Source: Neobacillus vireti (GTDB lineage: Bacteria > Bacillota > Bacilli > Bacillales > Cytobacillaceae). Taken from it: a stretch of 64,000 nt of DNA. A program made the translations under genes and the position numbers. The notes under the pieces were generated by a model, which saw only the letters and a list, made by a program, of their open reading frames with translations, was not told where the DNA came from and did no database searches. Shown here one piece after another: positions 25,600-34,047 of this stretch (positions are counted from its first letter, which is position 1; the number at the start of each line of letters is the position of its first letter). The stretch spans positions 146,484 to 210,483 of the forward strand of contig NZ_LDNB01000010.1 of NCBI RefSeq assembly GCF_001026695.1, given 5' to 3'.

Positions 25600-25971
25600 A
25601 TGTTTAAAACCATACTTCTTTTTTCACTCACGATTTTTTCACTCTCAATTCTTGTTTCATGCAGTGTCACAAAAATAGTTGACGGCAATTATGAGATTGT
25701 AAGCCTGTACATAATTAAGAATGATAAAGCAGAAAAAGTTGCACAACTAAAAGATAAAAAGAAAATACAAGAATTAACCAACTTGATTAATAGTAGTAAA
25801 AAGGAAGATGCAGATAGTGTCGTTTTTGAAAAAGGCCCTGACGGCATTCTTGTTTTCGAAAAAAAGGATAAGAAACTTGAATTACAAGTATTTACAAATG
25901 ATGGTAATCTTCTAACAAAAGAATACTATGTCAACTCTGCGATTGATATGAAAAAATACTTTGGTTACTAA
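25600..25971 (+). CDS. Small predicted lipoprotein
   Basis: The 123-residue protein has a lipoprotein signal (MFKTILLFSLTIFSLSILVSC, lipobox LVSC with Cys at about residue 21). The mature part is lysine-rich with two-strand segments such as EIVSLYIIKNDKAEKVAQLKD and LELQVFTNDGN. Likely membrane-anchored outside the cell. Function is unknown. It stands alone. Confidence 0.6.
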   Translation: MFKTILLFSLTIFSLSILVSCSVTKIVDGNYEIVSLYIIKNDKAEKVAQLKDKKKIQELTNLINSSKKEDADSVVFEKGPDGILVFEKKDKKLELQVFTNDGNLLTKEYYVNSAIDMKKYFGY

Positions 25972-26063
25972 TATCTTTATGCCAATGATATTATTACTTA
26001 CAGATAGTGCAGAACTGTTGCTACAATACTCAAAATTACTCCTAAGATAATCCAAAAAATCAC

Positions 26064-26222
26064 CTAATATAAACGCTTAACCCACTTTTTCTCCAATTCA
26101 TCAGTAATAACTTGATCTTCATCAAGTTTTTGATATTCTTTTTTAAAACGATACAACTGTACAGGTCCCGCCAGCAAACAAATAACAGAGATTATTAATC
26201 CAAAAATATTAAACCATTCCAT
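26064..26222 (-). CDS. Tiny membrane protein, 52 residues
   Basis: Reading the minus strand from ATG at 26222 gives MEWFNIFGLIISVICLLAGP, then VQLYRFKKEYQ and a charged tail ending KKWVKRLY. One membrane segment and a cytoplasmic helix are predicted. GGGAGA lies about 12 bases upstream, which is a little far. A 21-codon hydrophobic frame starting GTG at its stop (about 26000-26066) may follow, but support is weak. A hairpin GGGACAAG/CTTGTCCC at 26341-26375 lies upstream of it. Confidence 0.45.
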   Translation of the reverse strand: MEWFNIFGLIISVICLLAGPVQLYRFKKEYQKLDEDQVITDELEKKWVKRLY

Positions 26223-26383
26223 ATAATATTCAATTTCTCCCGAACAATTGATTAATAATTCCTTCTTTTGAAATAATTATATCATAATACTGATTTTTTC
26301 TTAAAACCATTTCAGTATTCACATATGAATTAATAATTTAGGGACAAGATACTATTAAACTGTACCCCTTGTCCCTTAAATTT

Positions 26384-26574
26384 AGGCTCTGTTAAATGTG
26401 AATGTTGATTTCCGCTCCAGGCGGCTTCGCTTTCCGCGGGGCGGGCGGTGAGCCTCCTCAGCGCTAAAGCGCCTGCGGGGTCTCACCTGTCCCGCTAATC
26501 CCGCAGGAGTCTTCGCCGCCTTCCACTCCAATCAACATTATGCTCAAAATCAACAATGTGCTTTAACACAGCCT
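26384..26574. repeat. MITE-like GC-rich palindromic repeat
   Basis: This 191-bp element is bounded by imperfect inverted ends AGGCTCTGTTAAA (26384-26396) and TTTAACACAGCCT (26562-26574), flanked by AAATTT on both sides, a possible target duplication. The interior is much more GC-rich than its surroundings (GGCGGCTTCGCTTTCCGCGG...) with internal complementarity such as GGCGG/CCGCC and GCGCTAAAGCGC. No coding potential is seen. Such intergenic elements are widespread in Bacillus. Another copy's end lies at the start of the window. Confidence 0.75.
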
Positions 26575-26584
26575 AAATTTAAAG

Positions 26585-26612
26585 AAAAAACCACCCTCTC
26601 TTGAAGGGTGGT
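26585..26612 (-). terminator. Terminator after the TIGR03943 gene
   Basis: ACCACCCTCTCTTGAAGGGTGGT forms a seven-base stem (ACCACCC/GGGTGGT with CTTC/GAAG context), followed on the minus strand by TTTTTTCTTT. It sits 15-40 bases past the stop at 26626. Confidence 0.7.
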
Positions 26613-26625
26613 AGAATTCTAATTA

Positions 26626-27504
26626 TTAGTAATAAACATATGGATCATCAAGTTTTGGAACCTTTTCTATAGATTTTATTTTTACAGAAGGCAGACCTAT
26701 TTCTTGATATGTAAACTTGTCAATGGTTCCGTTTACTTTTACCCATTCATCTTGTTGAAAACCACTGACATCGCCAATAGATAACATTCCGACGATGTCA
26801 GAATCGGCAATACAACATGCAACACCAAATCTTGATACAATAATCTGATCATCCGGAAAGCCTTCAGGTCTATATACAAATCCAACAAACTCTATTTCTT
26901 TACCAACAAACAGATCCAACTTTTGCATGATCTTATCCATGGTATAAATGAAATTTTCATCTGTAACGATAATTTTCTCACTTGATAACAGATTTTTCTC
27001 CTCAACGTCAGACTCTTGGCTCCAATTTGCGAACTGATCTGTTACAGAGCCATTCGATGTAGTAGACTCCTGAGCTTCTGATTCAGTTATTGTTTTCTTT
27101 TGAGTGTCTGGTTGATTATTTACACTTTTCGTTTTTTCTCCGAAATGCACTCCTCTGTTCGCTGCGACTGCACTATCAAGAGTGTTATTGGAAAAAAACA
27201 TTCCTGTCAAAATAGGAATAATGAACATTGAATAGATGATGATCGACTTATTATCCGAATCGGAAGTCCCATGATCACTGCCACAATCGCAATCAACATC
27301 ATCCCCGCTTTTATTCCTCCAAAATTGAGCAATACCCATTAGTAGAAATGCTGCAATCGAAAAATACGTTAATGGAGCCACCTTTGGAGCAATAAAATAT
27401 TTTAAATCTCCAGTAATAACCAATTTCAGTAATAAACTAGTAAATCCTAATAAAACAATCCCTCTAACCATAACATGATTAATCTTTCTTTGTTCTTGCT
27501 TCAT
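26626..27504 (-). CDS. TIGR03943/DUF1980 membrane protein, YcgQ-like
   Basis: The 292-residue protein has two membrane segments near the N-terminus (about 12-33 and 39-57), a cysteine-containing loop DCDCGSDHG (about 70-78) and a third segment near 90-105. The C-terminal soluble domain includes VGKEIEFVGFVYRPEGFPDD and GVACCIADSD. This is the TIGR03943 family that always pairs with a COG0701 permease. Its start is four bases after the permease stop. Cys and His residues suggest a metal-linked role, inferred from this context and the divergent COG0523 GTPase. Confidence 0.8.
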   Translation of the reverse strand: MKQEQRKINHVMVRGIVLLGFTSLLLKLVITGDLKYFIAPKVAPLTYFSIAAFLLMGIAQFWRNKSGDDVDCDCGSDHGTSDSDNKSIIIYSMFIIPILTGMFFSNNTLDSAVAANRGVHFGEKTKSVNNQPDTQKKTITESEAQESTTSNGSVTDQFANWSQESDVEEKNLLSSEKIIVTDENFIYTMDKIMQKLDLFVGKEIEFVGFVYRPEGFPDDQIIVSRFGVACCIADSDIVGMLSIGDVSGFQQDEWVKVNGTIDKFTYQEIGLPSVKIKSIEKVPKLDDPYVYY

Positions 27505-27508
27505 ATCC

Positions 27509-28525
27509 TCACCCCCAGACCATTGATTGAAATAGATAAACTACACTTAAAACTACAATGGTTGTAATGACCATAAAAGCAATGACAAACTTTGTCTTAA
27601 AATAGCCAAAAAGCATGATCGTATTTTTAAAATCGATCATTGGGCCGAACAACAGGAATGCCAAAATCGATCCCTTTGAAAAAGTTTTAAGAAATGAGGC
27701 AGCTATAAACGCATCCGCTTCTGAACACAAGGATAAAGCATATGCAAATCCCATCATGACAGGAGGCGCAGATAAATTATTTGAACCCAACTCAAGAAGA
27801 ATACTTCTGTTAAAAAAAGTCTGAAATAAACTAGCAATAAATGCCCCAAAGATTAAGTACTTCCCCATTTGAAAAAACTCATCACTTGCATGATATAAAA
27901 CAGCCTTGAAACTTTTTCTTGGAGTGGTTGCTGTTCCCTGAGCAGATGCCACCAGATCTTCCCGAGCCCATTTTAATTGATCTTTATTTCCAAAAATTAA
28001 ATAGATGAAAAGTCCAATAATAATAATGATTAAGAATGCTAGTCCCATTCTGGCATATGCCATTTGAACATCCATACGAAAAGCAACGTACGTAGAAAAG
28101 AAAACAATTGGATTTAAAATGGGGGCGCCAAGGAGTAATACCATTCCCACGTGCAAGGGCATACCCTTTTTGATCAACCTTCTTACTACCGGTACAATAG
28201 CACATTCACATACAGGAAATAGAACACCTAAAAGGGCTGCTGGAATAAGTGCTAAAAACGGGTTCTTTGGAATAATTTTCTGAAGTCTTTCTTCAGACAC
28301 ATACATTTGAATAAGAGATGAAACAAATACACCTAATAAAACAAAGGGAATAGCCTCGATTATAATACTAATAAAAATGGTGTTTACATTAATAACGGAT
28401 TTTGGAAGCTGAAATGAAAAACTAGTAAAAGAACCATTCATAAATAATATAAAGATTAAACCAAAAATCAATAATCCGACGAGGTAACCCAATAATTCTT
28501 TGAAAAAATTATAAGTAACTTTCAT
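27509..28525 (-). CDS. COG0701 permease, YcgR-like
   Basis: The 338-residue permease has about eight membrane segments and the DUF318 features: FVLLGVFVSSLIQMYVSEERL (about 61-81), FPVCECAIVPVVRRLIKKGM (about 101-120) with the CxC motif, and SLCSEADAFIAASF (about 263-276). YcgR-type proteins are probable metal or metalloid transporters. It forms an operon with the YcgQ-like gene. AATAGGAGAAGTT precedes the ATG. It is divergent from the COG0523 GTPase, suggesting all three are controlled together. Confidence 0.85.
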   Translation of the reverse strand: MKVTYNFFKELLGYLVGLLIFGLIFILFMNGSFTSFSFQLPKSVINVNTIFISIIIEAIPFVLLGVFVSSLIQMYVSEERLQKIIPKNPFLALIPAALLGVLFPVCECAIVPVVRRLIKKGMPLHVGMVLLLGAPILNPIVFFSTYVAFRMDVQMAYARMGLAFLIIIIIGLFIYLIFGNKDQLKWAREDLVASAQGTATTPRKSFKAVLYHASDEFFQMGKYLIFGAFIASLFQTFFNRSILLELGSNNLSAPPVMMGFAYALSLCSEADAFIAASFLKTFSKGSILAFLLFGPMIDFKNTIMLFGYFKTKFVIAFMVITTIVVLSVVYLFQSMVWG

Positions 28526-28658
28526 AACTTCTCCTATTTTCAGTTTTCATTTAATTGCCGAACATTTTTAATCTTAACATACTGATTTGACTTTAAACAG
28601 ATAAAACAAAAAGATCAATGTAAAATTATTGAAAGTCTATTGCCTTTATTAATGATAG

Positions 28659-28682
28659 ATACTACTATAATTATGGTAGTAT
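28659..28682. promoter_or_regulatory. 24-bp palindromic operator candidate
   Basis: The left half ATACTACTATAA and right half TTATGGTAGTAT are complementary except for one position. It lies 19 bases before the GTPase start and in the divergent intergenic region shared with the permease operon. The size and symmetry fit a dimeric metal sensor, but the sequence does not match the B. subtilis Zur box as I know it. Confidence 0.6.
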
Positions 28683-28701
28683 GCTTTATAGGAGGAAAAG
28701 G

Positions 28702-29694
28702 ATGAAGCACAAAAAAAAGATCCCCGTATACATTATTAGCGGCTTTCTTGGCAGCGGAAAAACAACGATTTTACTTAAATTAATTGAAACCTTTAAAAAA
28801 AGGGGATTCGTTCCTGGTATTATTTTAAACGAGCTGGGTGATGTAAATGTTGAAAGTCATTTATTCCCGAAAGAAAATATGGTGGAATTATTAAACGGTT
28901 GCATCTGCTGCTCGATCCAAAACGATTTAAAATCCACTTTTGATTATTTTATCAACGAATCATTCGAACACGTTGATGCCTTATTTATTGAGGGTACTGG
29001 GGTAGCCAACCCTTTAGAAATAAAACAAGCTTTAAGCGACCCTAAATATCTGGAATACTTTTTGCTGCAATCCATAATTGGGGTTGTAGATGCGAGTAAC
29101 TATTTAGAGTATCAAAGTATTTTTTCAAGTTCTAATGAAATTCGCACACTTTTAAAGCAACAGCTTGTAAGTGCTTCCATAGTGATATTAAATAAAGTCG
29201 ATTTAGTATCCAGTAAAAAGCTTGAAAAAATTCAAAATAAGCTAACACCGACTTTAAGCGAAGGGACCCCTATCTATAAAACAGAATTTTGTAATATCAA
29301 TACAGATTTGTTAATCGGTTCTTTCGGGAACCCTACCATCCAATTATCTGACAATCATGAACATCATGAACACATGCATGGTAATGGCCATCACAAACAC
29401 CAGGCTCACCACGACCAAATTCAAGCAATTAGAATAAACCATCTTCCAATAGTAGAAAGGGAAAAATTTAAAGATTGGTTAAATGGTTTACCAAAAAATA
29501 TTGTTAGAGGAAAAGGATTCGTTCAACTAAAAGAAGACGGATTAATTTATAATTTTCAATATTCTTCCAATCAACTGATACTTACTAAAATCAAATCTCA
29601 TGAAAATCCTTCCTTAATTTTAATTGGGGTTGAACTAGAAGAACAACAAATAAAAAATTATGTCCAATTATTAGAAATGACACTACCAAGATAA
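28702..29694 (+). CDS. COG0523 (CobW/YciC-type) GTPase, His-rich metallochaperone
   Basis: The 330-residue protein has Walker A GFLGSGKTT (14-22), the metal motif GCICC (66-70, CxCC), FIEGTG, NKVD (164-167) and a His-rich insert NHEHHEHMHGNGHHKH (about 218-233). These define G3E GTPases that deliver zinc or other metals; B. subtilis YciC (ZagA) is zinc-regulated. ATG at 28702 follows AGGAGGAAAAGG; the upstream ATG at 28681 is inside the palindrome. With the divergent YcgR/YcgQ pair it forms a probable metal-homeostasis locus; which metal is not determined. Confidence 0.85.
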   Translation: MKHKKKIPVYIISGFLGSGKTTILLKLIETFKKRGFVPGIILNELGDVNVESHLFPKENMVELLNGCICCSIQNDLKSTFDYFINESFEHVDALFIEGTGVANPLEIKQALSDPKYLEYFLLQSIIGVVDASNYLEYQSIFSSSNEIRTLLKQQLVSASIVILNKVDLVSSKKLEKIQNKLTPTLSEGTPIYKTEFCNINTDLLIGSFGNPTIQLSDNHEHHEHMHGNGHHKHQAHHDQIQAIRINHLPIVEREKFKDWLNGLPKNIVRGKGFVQLKEDGLIYNFQYSSNQLILTKIKSHENPSLILIGVELEEQQIKNYVQLLEMTLPR

Positions 29695-29698
29695 ATAG

Positions 29699-29738
29699 CA
29701 AAACCTGACCTTTTTACCTAAGGACAGGTTTTATTTTT
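29699..29738 (+). terminator. Rho-independent terminator
   Basis: AAAACCTG pairs with CAGGTTTT, with extra pairing inside, followed by ATTTTTA. It follows the GTPase stop directly. Confidence 0.75.
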
Positions 29739-29920
29739 ACTTAGTAATAGTTTATGATCTCAATCATCCATTTCTCCTGTATTTTATGTTTTGACTTCAT
29801 TTAATTCAATAAACCAAACTTAAAATCCTGCTTACAATTCTGTAATTTCTTGTATAATTGACATACAAATATAGTTTGCTTCATATAAAAGGTGTTGTAT
29901 TTTAAAGGGGATGTTTATTT

Positions 29921-30043
29921 GTAGAAGAGAATATAAAGGGCGGCAAGAAATCCGCCTGGGGAATAGTTGGGACAATTGGAGCACTATTATTAGGTAAATT
30001 TAAATTTGTTTTGATAATTAATTCCTTAAACTACATACACTGA
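29921..30043 (+). pseudogene. Out-of-frame N-terminus of the site-2 protease gene
   Basis: This frame reads VEENIKGGKKSAWGIVGTIG and then ALLLGKFKFVLIINSL before a stop at 30041. It looks like the usual N-terminus of this Bacillus protease family, but it lacks a start codon (TTG at 29919 is followed at once by TAG). It is also shifted by two bases relative to the main frame starting at 30049. AAAGGGGA upstream is a plausible original ribosome site. Confidence 0.5.
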
Positions 30044-30048
30044 TAAGC

Positions 30049-31026
30049 ATGATTATCTATCTCGGAACCTATGCCCTAATTTTTGGTTGGAAGTTTGCAG
30101 TAGCTCTAGTCTACCTCTTGTTTGTGCACGAAATGGGACATATGTATGCAGCTAAAAGGATGAAACTGCCTGTTAGTCCAGCTGTATTTATTCCTTTTAT
30201 GGGTGCAGTTATTGGTCTAAAGGAAATGCCTAAAAGTGCAAAAGACGAGGGGTTTTTAGCCTACATGGGGCCCTTATTTGGATTGTTAGCGTTTTTACCC
30301 GCCATTCCATTGTATTTATATACACATCACTCATTCTGGGCACTTCTTATTTATTTGGGCGGGATGATAAATTTATTTAATTTAATTCCGATTACCCCAT
30401 TAGATGGGGGAAGAATTGCAGCAGGGATCAGCACTAAACTATGGGGCTTAGGGATTGTATTATTACTTGCTTTTTCTGTCATGCATTTTAGTATCATAGG
30501 GTTTATCATTGTCATCATCGGTTCAAAAGAATGGTATAAATTATATAAAAAACAAAAAAGTTTAAATAAAGACAAAATGGAAGTACAGGAACTTGAACAT
30601 TTAATACTAAAATTAAAACAAGAATCACATGATTTTGATTCAGTACAAGAATTGACTAAAAAAGTAAAATTGGAAACCTCGAACCAGGAGATTACAGAAA
30701 CAATAAATCATCTGAATTCTAAAATTGACGAAATTAAAAAGGAACTTTATCTCCAACAATTATCAGGTGTTCATACATTAAGCGAAGAAGATAGCGATAA
30801 CAATCAACAAGTTGTGGAAGGTATTCTCAACAATTTAGCAGAAAAAATTGCAAAATTTAAAACAGAAGTAGAGACAACGGAAACCTATTATAAAACGAGT
30901 AAAAAAACGAAAGTGCAATTATTTTTAATTTATCTTGGTCTAATCATTGCGCTGTCTATTAGTTATTTTTATGGAAATGAAATTCTCATGAGTCATCCAG
31001 AAATACAAAAAATCATGAATAGATAA
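30049..31026 (+). CDS. Site-2 protease-family membrane metalloprotease
   Basis: The 325-residue product has membrane segments near the N-terminus and the zinc motif LFVHEMGHMYAAK (about 24-36), followed by the second S2P motif FNLIPITPLDGGRIAAG (about 108-124, DGG). The C-terminal half (about 175-290) is a coiled-coil-like, glutamate/lysine-rich region, and a final membrane segment lies near 293-312. ATG at 30049 has no good ribosome site. A matching N-terminus lies just upstream in another frame, so the gene is probably frameshifted or misassembled. Confidence 0.7.
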   Translation: MIIYLGTYALIFGWKFAVALVYLLFVHEMGHMYAAKRMKLPVSPAVFIPFMGAVIGLKEMPKSAKDEGFLAYMGPLFGLLAFLPAIPLYLYTHHSFWALLIYLGGMINLFNLIPITPLDGGRIAAGISTKLWGLGIVLLLAFSVMHFSIIGFIIVIIGSKEWYKLYKKQKSLNKDKMEVQELEHLILKLKQESHDFDSVQELTKKVKLETSNQEITETINHLNSKIDEIKKELYLQQLSGVHTLSEEDSDNNQQVVEGILNNLAEKIAKFKTEVETTETYYKTSKKTKVQLFLIYLGLIIALSISYFYGNEILMSHPEIQKIMNR

Positions 31027-31075
31027 AACATGTTGATTGTTTTTCTAATTGCTAAGGAAGGGAGGGTGATCAGCC

Positions 31076-32869
31076 TTGCCAGATTGGTCATATCATACCA
31101 TTTTTAAGCCGATTCTTCATAAGCTGCCCCCCTCCTTTAGTCGTGAGTTTATTCATCGCGGGATGGGCATGTTATCTTCTTCGGCAATAGGAGAAGCATG
31201 TATAGAATTCCTTGGTCATATGGCACCTTCTAATCAAATGGCGCAGCCAGTATTCGATGTTCAGTTTACCTCTCCTGTTGGACTAAGTGGCCAAATCGAT
31301 CCCCAATTATCTGGGCTGAAAGCTTTTCAAAATCTTGGTTTTGGCTTCATTGAGATTGGCCCAGTATCCATTCACGGTTCAGAAAAGAAGGAAGAACTTC
31401 TTGTTGATTATAAAAACGAACAGGTATGGGGATTTACCGGCTTCTCCATAATGCTTTCTACAGTTAAGGAACAACTACACTCTCTTAAAAAAAAGAAGGT
31501 CCCTTTTTTTATTAGGGTTGAAGGAACTTTTCAGGAAATAACTGAGATTTGTGAAGAGCTCCTTCCTTTTAGTGACGGATTTATACTCAACAGCAATGCG
31601 TTTGATTCAGCTGATCAATATAACCAATTTCAAGAAAAATTAAGTAAGCCCGTAATATTTGCTTTTTCAACAGAAACTACGGCTAATATTGATAAGCTGA
31701 AAAACTATAATCCAAGTGGAATACTTCTTGAAGGATGTCATTCGACTGATAGGATGACTGAAACGCTTATAGCCTTAAGGAAATCATTTACTAATGTTCC
31801 TATTATCACTTCAGGTGGGGTTAGAGAGCCCGTAGATGCTATTAAATTGTTGGAAAACGGAGCTTCACTTGTCATGTTAGGCTTTGAATATGTATTTGCT
31901 GGACCTGGTCTGCCGAAGCGGATTAACGAGGCATACAGCAACAGGCTCCCTAAGGAACCCGTGATGGCTAAAGGATGGCTTTCGTATTGGTTGTTTGGTT
32001 TGGCCATAACAGTTGCTGGATTCATCGCATTGTTTTTCAGCATGACCGCCATTATCCTTCCATACGATGAATCCTTTTTAGGCTTAATTAGAAGGGATAT
32101 CTTAGATTTCAATCCTGCCATTTTATATTTTATGGCACATGACCGGATGACTCTTTCAGGGACCATGATTTCAGGCGGAATCATCTACATGCAGCTTTCG
32201 AGGCACGGAATCAGATTTGGCCACCATTGGGCAAGAAAAGCAGTCAATATCGCAGGGATAATTGGTTTCCTTGGAATTTTGTTATTTATCGGTTATGGTT
32301 ATTTCGATTGGCTCCATGGATTGTTTTGGCTTATTTTATTACCGTTATTTATAATTGGCTATACGAAATCCAAAAATGCGAAAGCAGCGCCATCAAGCAT
32401 CAATCTTTTTAATCATAAATACTGGAAGTTGAGCTTAATTGGTCAATTATCGTTTGTCCTTTTAGGGTTTGCATTAACGATTGGCGGAATCGTAATCTCA
32501 GTCGTTGGAGTATCAACTATATTTGTTCCAACCGATCTTTCTTATTTATGTCTTACTCCGGAAGCGCTAAGTGACTTTAATGAACGATTAATCCCTGTGA
32601 TAGCACATGATCGGGCCGGGTTTGGCAGTGCCCTGCTAAGTGTGGGCCTACTCGTATTAATGCTTGCCTTATGGGGAATTCGCGAAGGAGAAAGCTGGGT
32701 TTGGTGGACCTTCACTATCGGTGCCCTTCCAGCATTTTTATCCGGGATTATCACACATTTTATTATTGGCTATACTGATTTTGTTCACTTATTACCTGCT
32801 TATATTGCAGTAGTTCTATACATTATAGGAGTAATTTGCACTGCACCATTTTTATTAAAAAGAACATGA
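31076..32869 (+). CDS. DHODH-like TIM barrel fused to duplicated membrane domain
   Basis: The 597-residue protein has an N-terminal class-2 dihydroorotate-dehydrogenase-like barrel (about 1-295: FTSPVGLSGQIDP at 64-76, TSGGVREPVDAIKLLENGAS, FAGPGLPKRI). The membrane part (about 303-595) has two copies of a three-segment unit carrying MAHDR (353-357) and IAHDR (509-513). The Lys/Asn/Ser residues of class-2 PyrD that bind FMN and orotate appear substituted (SGQIDP instead of AAGFDK). TTG start with GGGAGGGTG upstream. It follows the S2P gene by 49 bases. It is annotated elsewhere as DHODH by similarity, but enzyme activity is doubtful. Confidence 0.75.
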   Translation: MPDWSYHTIFKPILHKLPPSFSREFIHRGMGMLSSSAIGEACIEFLGHMAPSNQMAQPVFDVQFTSPVGLSGQIDPQLSGLKAFQNLGFGFIEIGPVSIHGSEKKEELLVDYKNEQVWGFTGFSIMLSTVKEQLHSLKKKKVPFFIRVEGTFQEITEICEELLPFSDGFILNSNAFDSADQYNQFQEKLSKPVIFAFSTETTANIDKLKNYNPSGILLEGCHSTDRMTETLIALRKSFTNVPIITSGGVREPVDAIKLLENGASLVMLGFEYVFAGPGLPKRINEAYSNRLPKEPVMAKGWLSYWLFGLAITVAGFIALFFSMTAIILPYDESFLGLIRRDILDFNPAILYFMAHDRMTLSGTMISGGIIYMQLSRHGIRFGHHWARKAVNIAGIIGFLGILLFIGYGYFDWLHGLFWLILLPLFIIGYTKSKNAKAAPSSINLFNHKYWKLSLIGQLSFVLLGFALTIGGIVISVVGVSTIFVPTDLSYLCLTPEALSDFNERLIPVIAHDRAGFGSALLSVGLLVLMLALWGIREGESWVWWTFTIGALPAFLSGIITHFIIGYTDFVHLLPAYIAVVLYIIGVICTAPFLLKRT

Positions 32870-32870
32870 A

Positions 32871-32908
32871 AAAATAAGCCACACAACCATGTTGGCTTAT
32901 TTTTTTTA
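32871..32908 (+). terminator. Rho-independent terminator
   Basis: AAATAAGCCA pairs with TGGCTTATTT, followed by a run of T. It lies directly after the fusion gene. Confidence 0.85.
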
Positions 32909-33070
32909 TTTTTTGAAATGTGCCTTTTCTTATGTGGGTACTCCAAAAGAGAACGGCTTTAACTGGAGAGGATGTATTTATTTTAAATCCACACTTCTAG
33001 TTATTTTTGTCAAGCCGATCCATGATAGATTTTGCGAATAGCTTAAAAAGAGATAATTAAATTAAGTACA

Positions 33071-33108
33071 AAGAAGCATTCGATGCCCTATCGCACCGAA
33101 TGCTTCTG
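33071..33108 (-). terminator. Terminator after the NlpC/P60 gene
   Basis: AGAAGCATTCG pairs perfectly with CGAATGCTTCT around a 14-base loop. It lies just past the stop at 33115. Confidence 0.75.
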
Positions 33109-33114
33109 ATCGTT

Positions 33115-34047
33115 TTAAAGTACACGTTTTGCCGTAATATAATGCTGGTTGTAAAAATCAACAAACAGAACTCGTGTCGTGATGCCGCTTGAAGTTGGAA
33201 TAATAAGTCTGTGGTCTCCTGCGTAAATGGCGACCATCGAAGCTGCGCTTGAACCAATCGTACTGTTAAAAAAGATTAAATCACCTTTTTTTAACTGACT
33301 GCGTGATACGGTTGTGCCCAGTTTCATTTGGTCTTTAATATTTGTTGTTCCCAGATTAACGCCATTATTTTTATAAACGTAGTTGATGAATCCAGGACCT
33401 GTAAACTTCAGCGCCCCTTCATTATTCACACTGCCCATGGTCACTTTTTTCATTAAATTAAAGGATTGTTCAACAACCTTATCCCCTTTTGTTGCCGGGT
33501 TTGAAGGGAGTAAAGTTGGAAGTACTCTTCGTGCAGAAAAGTAAGCGTCTGTATAATATGGCTTACTATTCATATCAGCAATTACAATATTTTGTTTAGA
33601 GTCAGCCATATGAATGACTTTATTGTCGCCAATATACATGGCTACATGGTCAGGATCCGTGCCCGTTTTTTTACTTTTGAAGAACACTAAATCCCCTTTT
33701 TGTAATTGGCTTCTTGGAACGTATGACCCTTGCTGCACCATATAATCTTCATTATAAGTTGCCAAGTCTACCCCATTTTGTTTAAAAATATAATCAATGA
33801 ACGTTGCACATGAAAATTTATAAGGGTATGTTGTCTTATATTCGGCAGTACTGTAGGTAGCCTTCCCTATTAAACTCTTCCCAGTTTGAATTAATTGATT
33901 CGCCTTTGCTTCAACTGCTTGTTGGTTATTTTGTGGATTAACTGTTGCAGCTGAGACCTTTATTGGATTAATAGCGATAGGAGCCGCAAAAAAAGAACTA
34001 AAACCGATTGAGACTGCTAGTGTAGTTGTAATCAAATATTTCTTCAT
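33115..34047 (-). CDS. Secreted NlpC/P60 peptidase with a degenerate second domain
   Basis: The 310-residue protein has a signal peptide (cleavage near VSA, about 33) and two NlpC/P60 domains. The first (about 50-175) keeps the catalytic set: C80 in YKFSCATFIDY, H134 in DPDHVAMYIGD and H146 in NKVIHMAD. The second (about 190-310) aligns well but has G217 at the Cys, M271 at the first His and I283 at the last, so it cannot be a cysteine peptidase. It probably cleaves peptidoglycan stem peptides with one active domain. The extracellular product stands alone. Confidence 0.85.
   Translation of the reverse strand: MKKYLITTTLAVSIGFSSFFAAPIAINPIKVSAATVNPQNNQQAVEAKANQLIQTGKSLIGKATYSTAEYKTTYPYKFSCATFIDYIFKQNGVDLATYNEDYMVQQGSYVPRSQLQKGDLVFFKSKKTGTDPDHVAMYIGDNKVIHMADSKQNIVIADMNSKPYYTDAYFSARRVLPTLLPSNPATKGDKVVEQSFNLMKKVTMGSVNNEGALKFTGPGFINYVYKNNGVNLGTTNIKDQMKLGTTVSRSQLKKGDLIFFNSTIGSSAASMVAIYAGDHRLIIPTSSGITTRVLFVDFYNQHYITAKRVL

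Noticed and set aside
26000-26066. 21-codon hydrophobic frame on the minus strand starting GTG
   Set aside because: It overlaps the preceding stop and lacks a convincing ribosome site.
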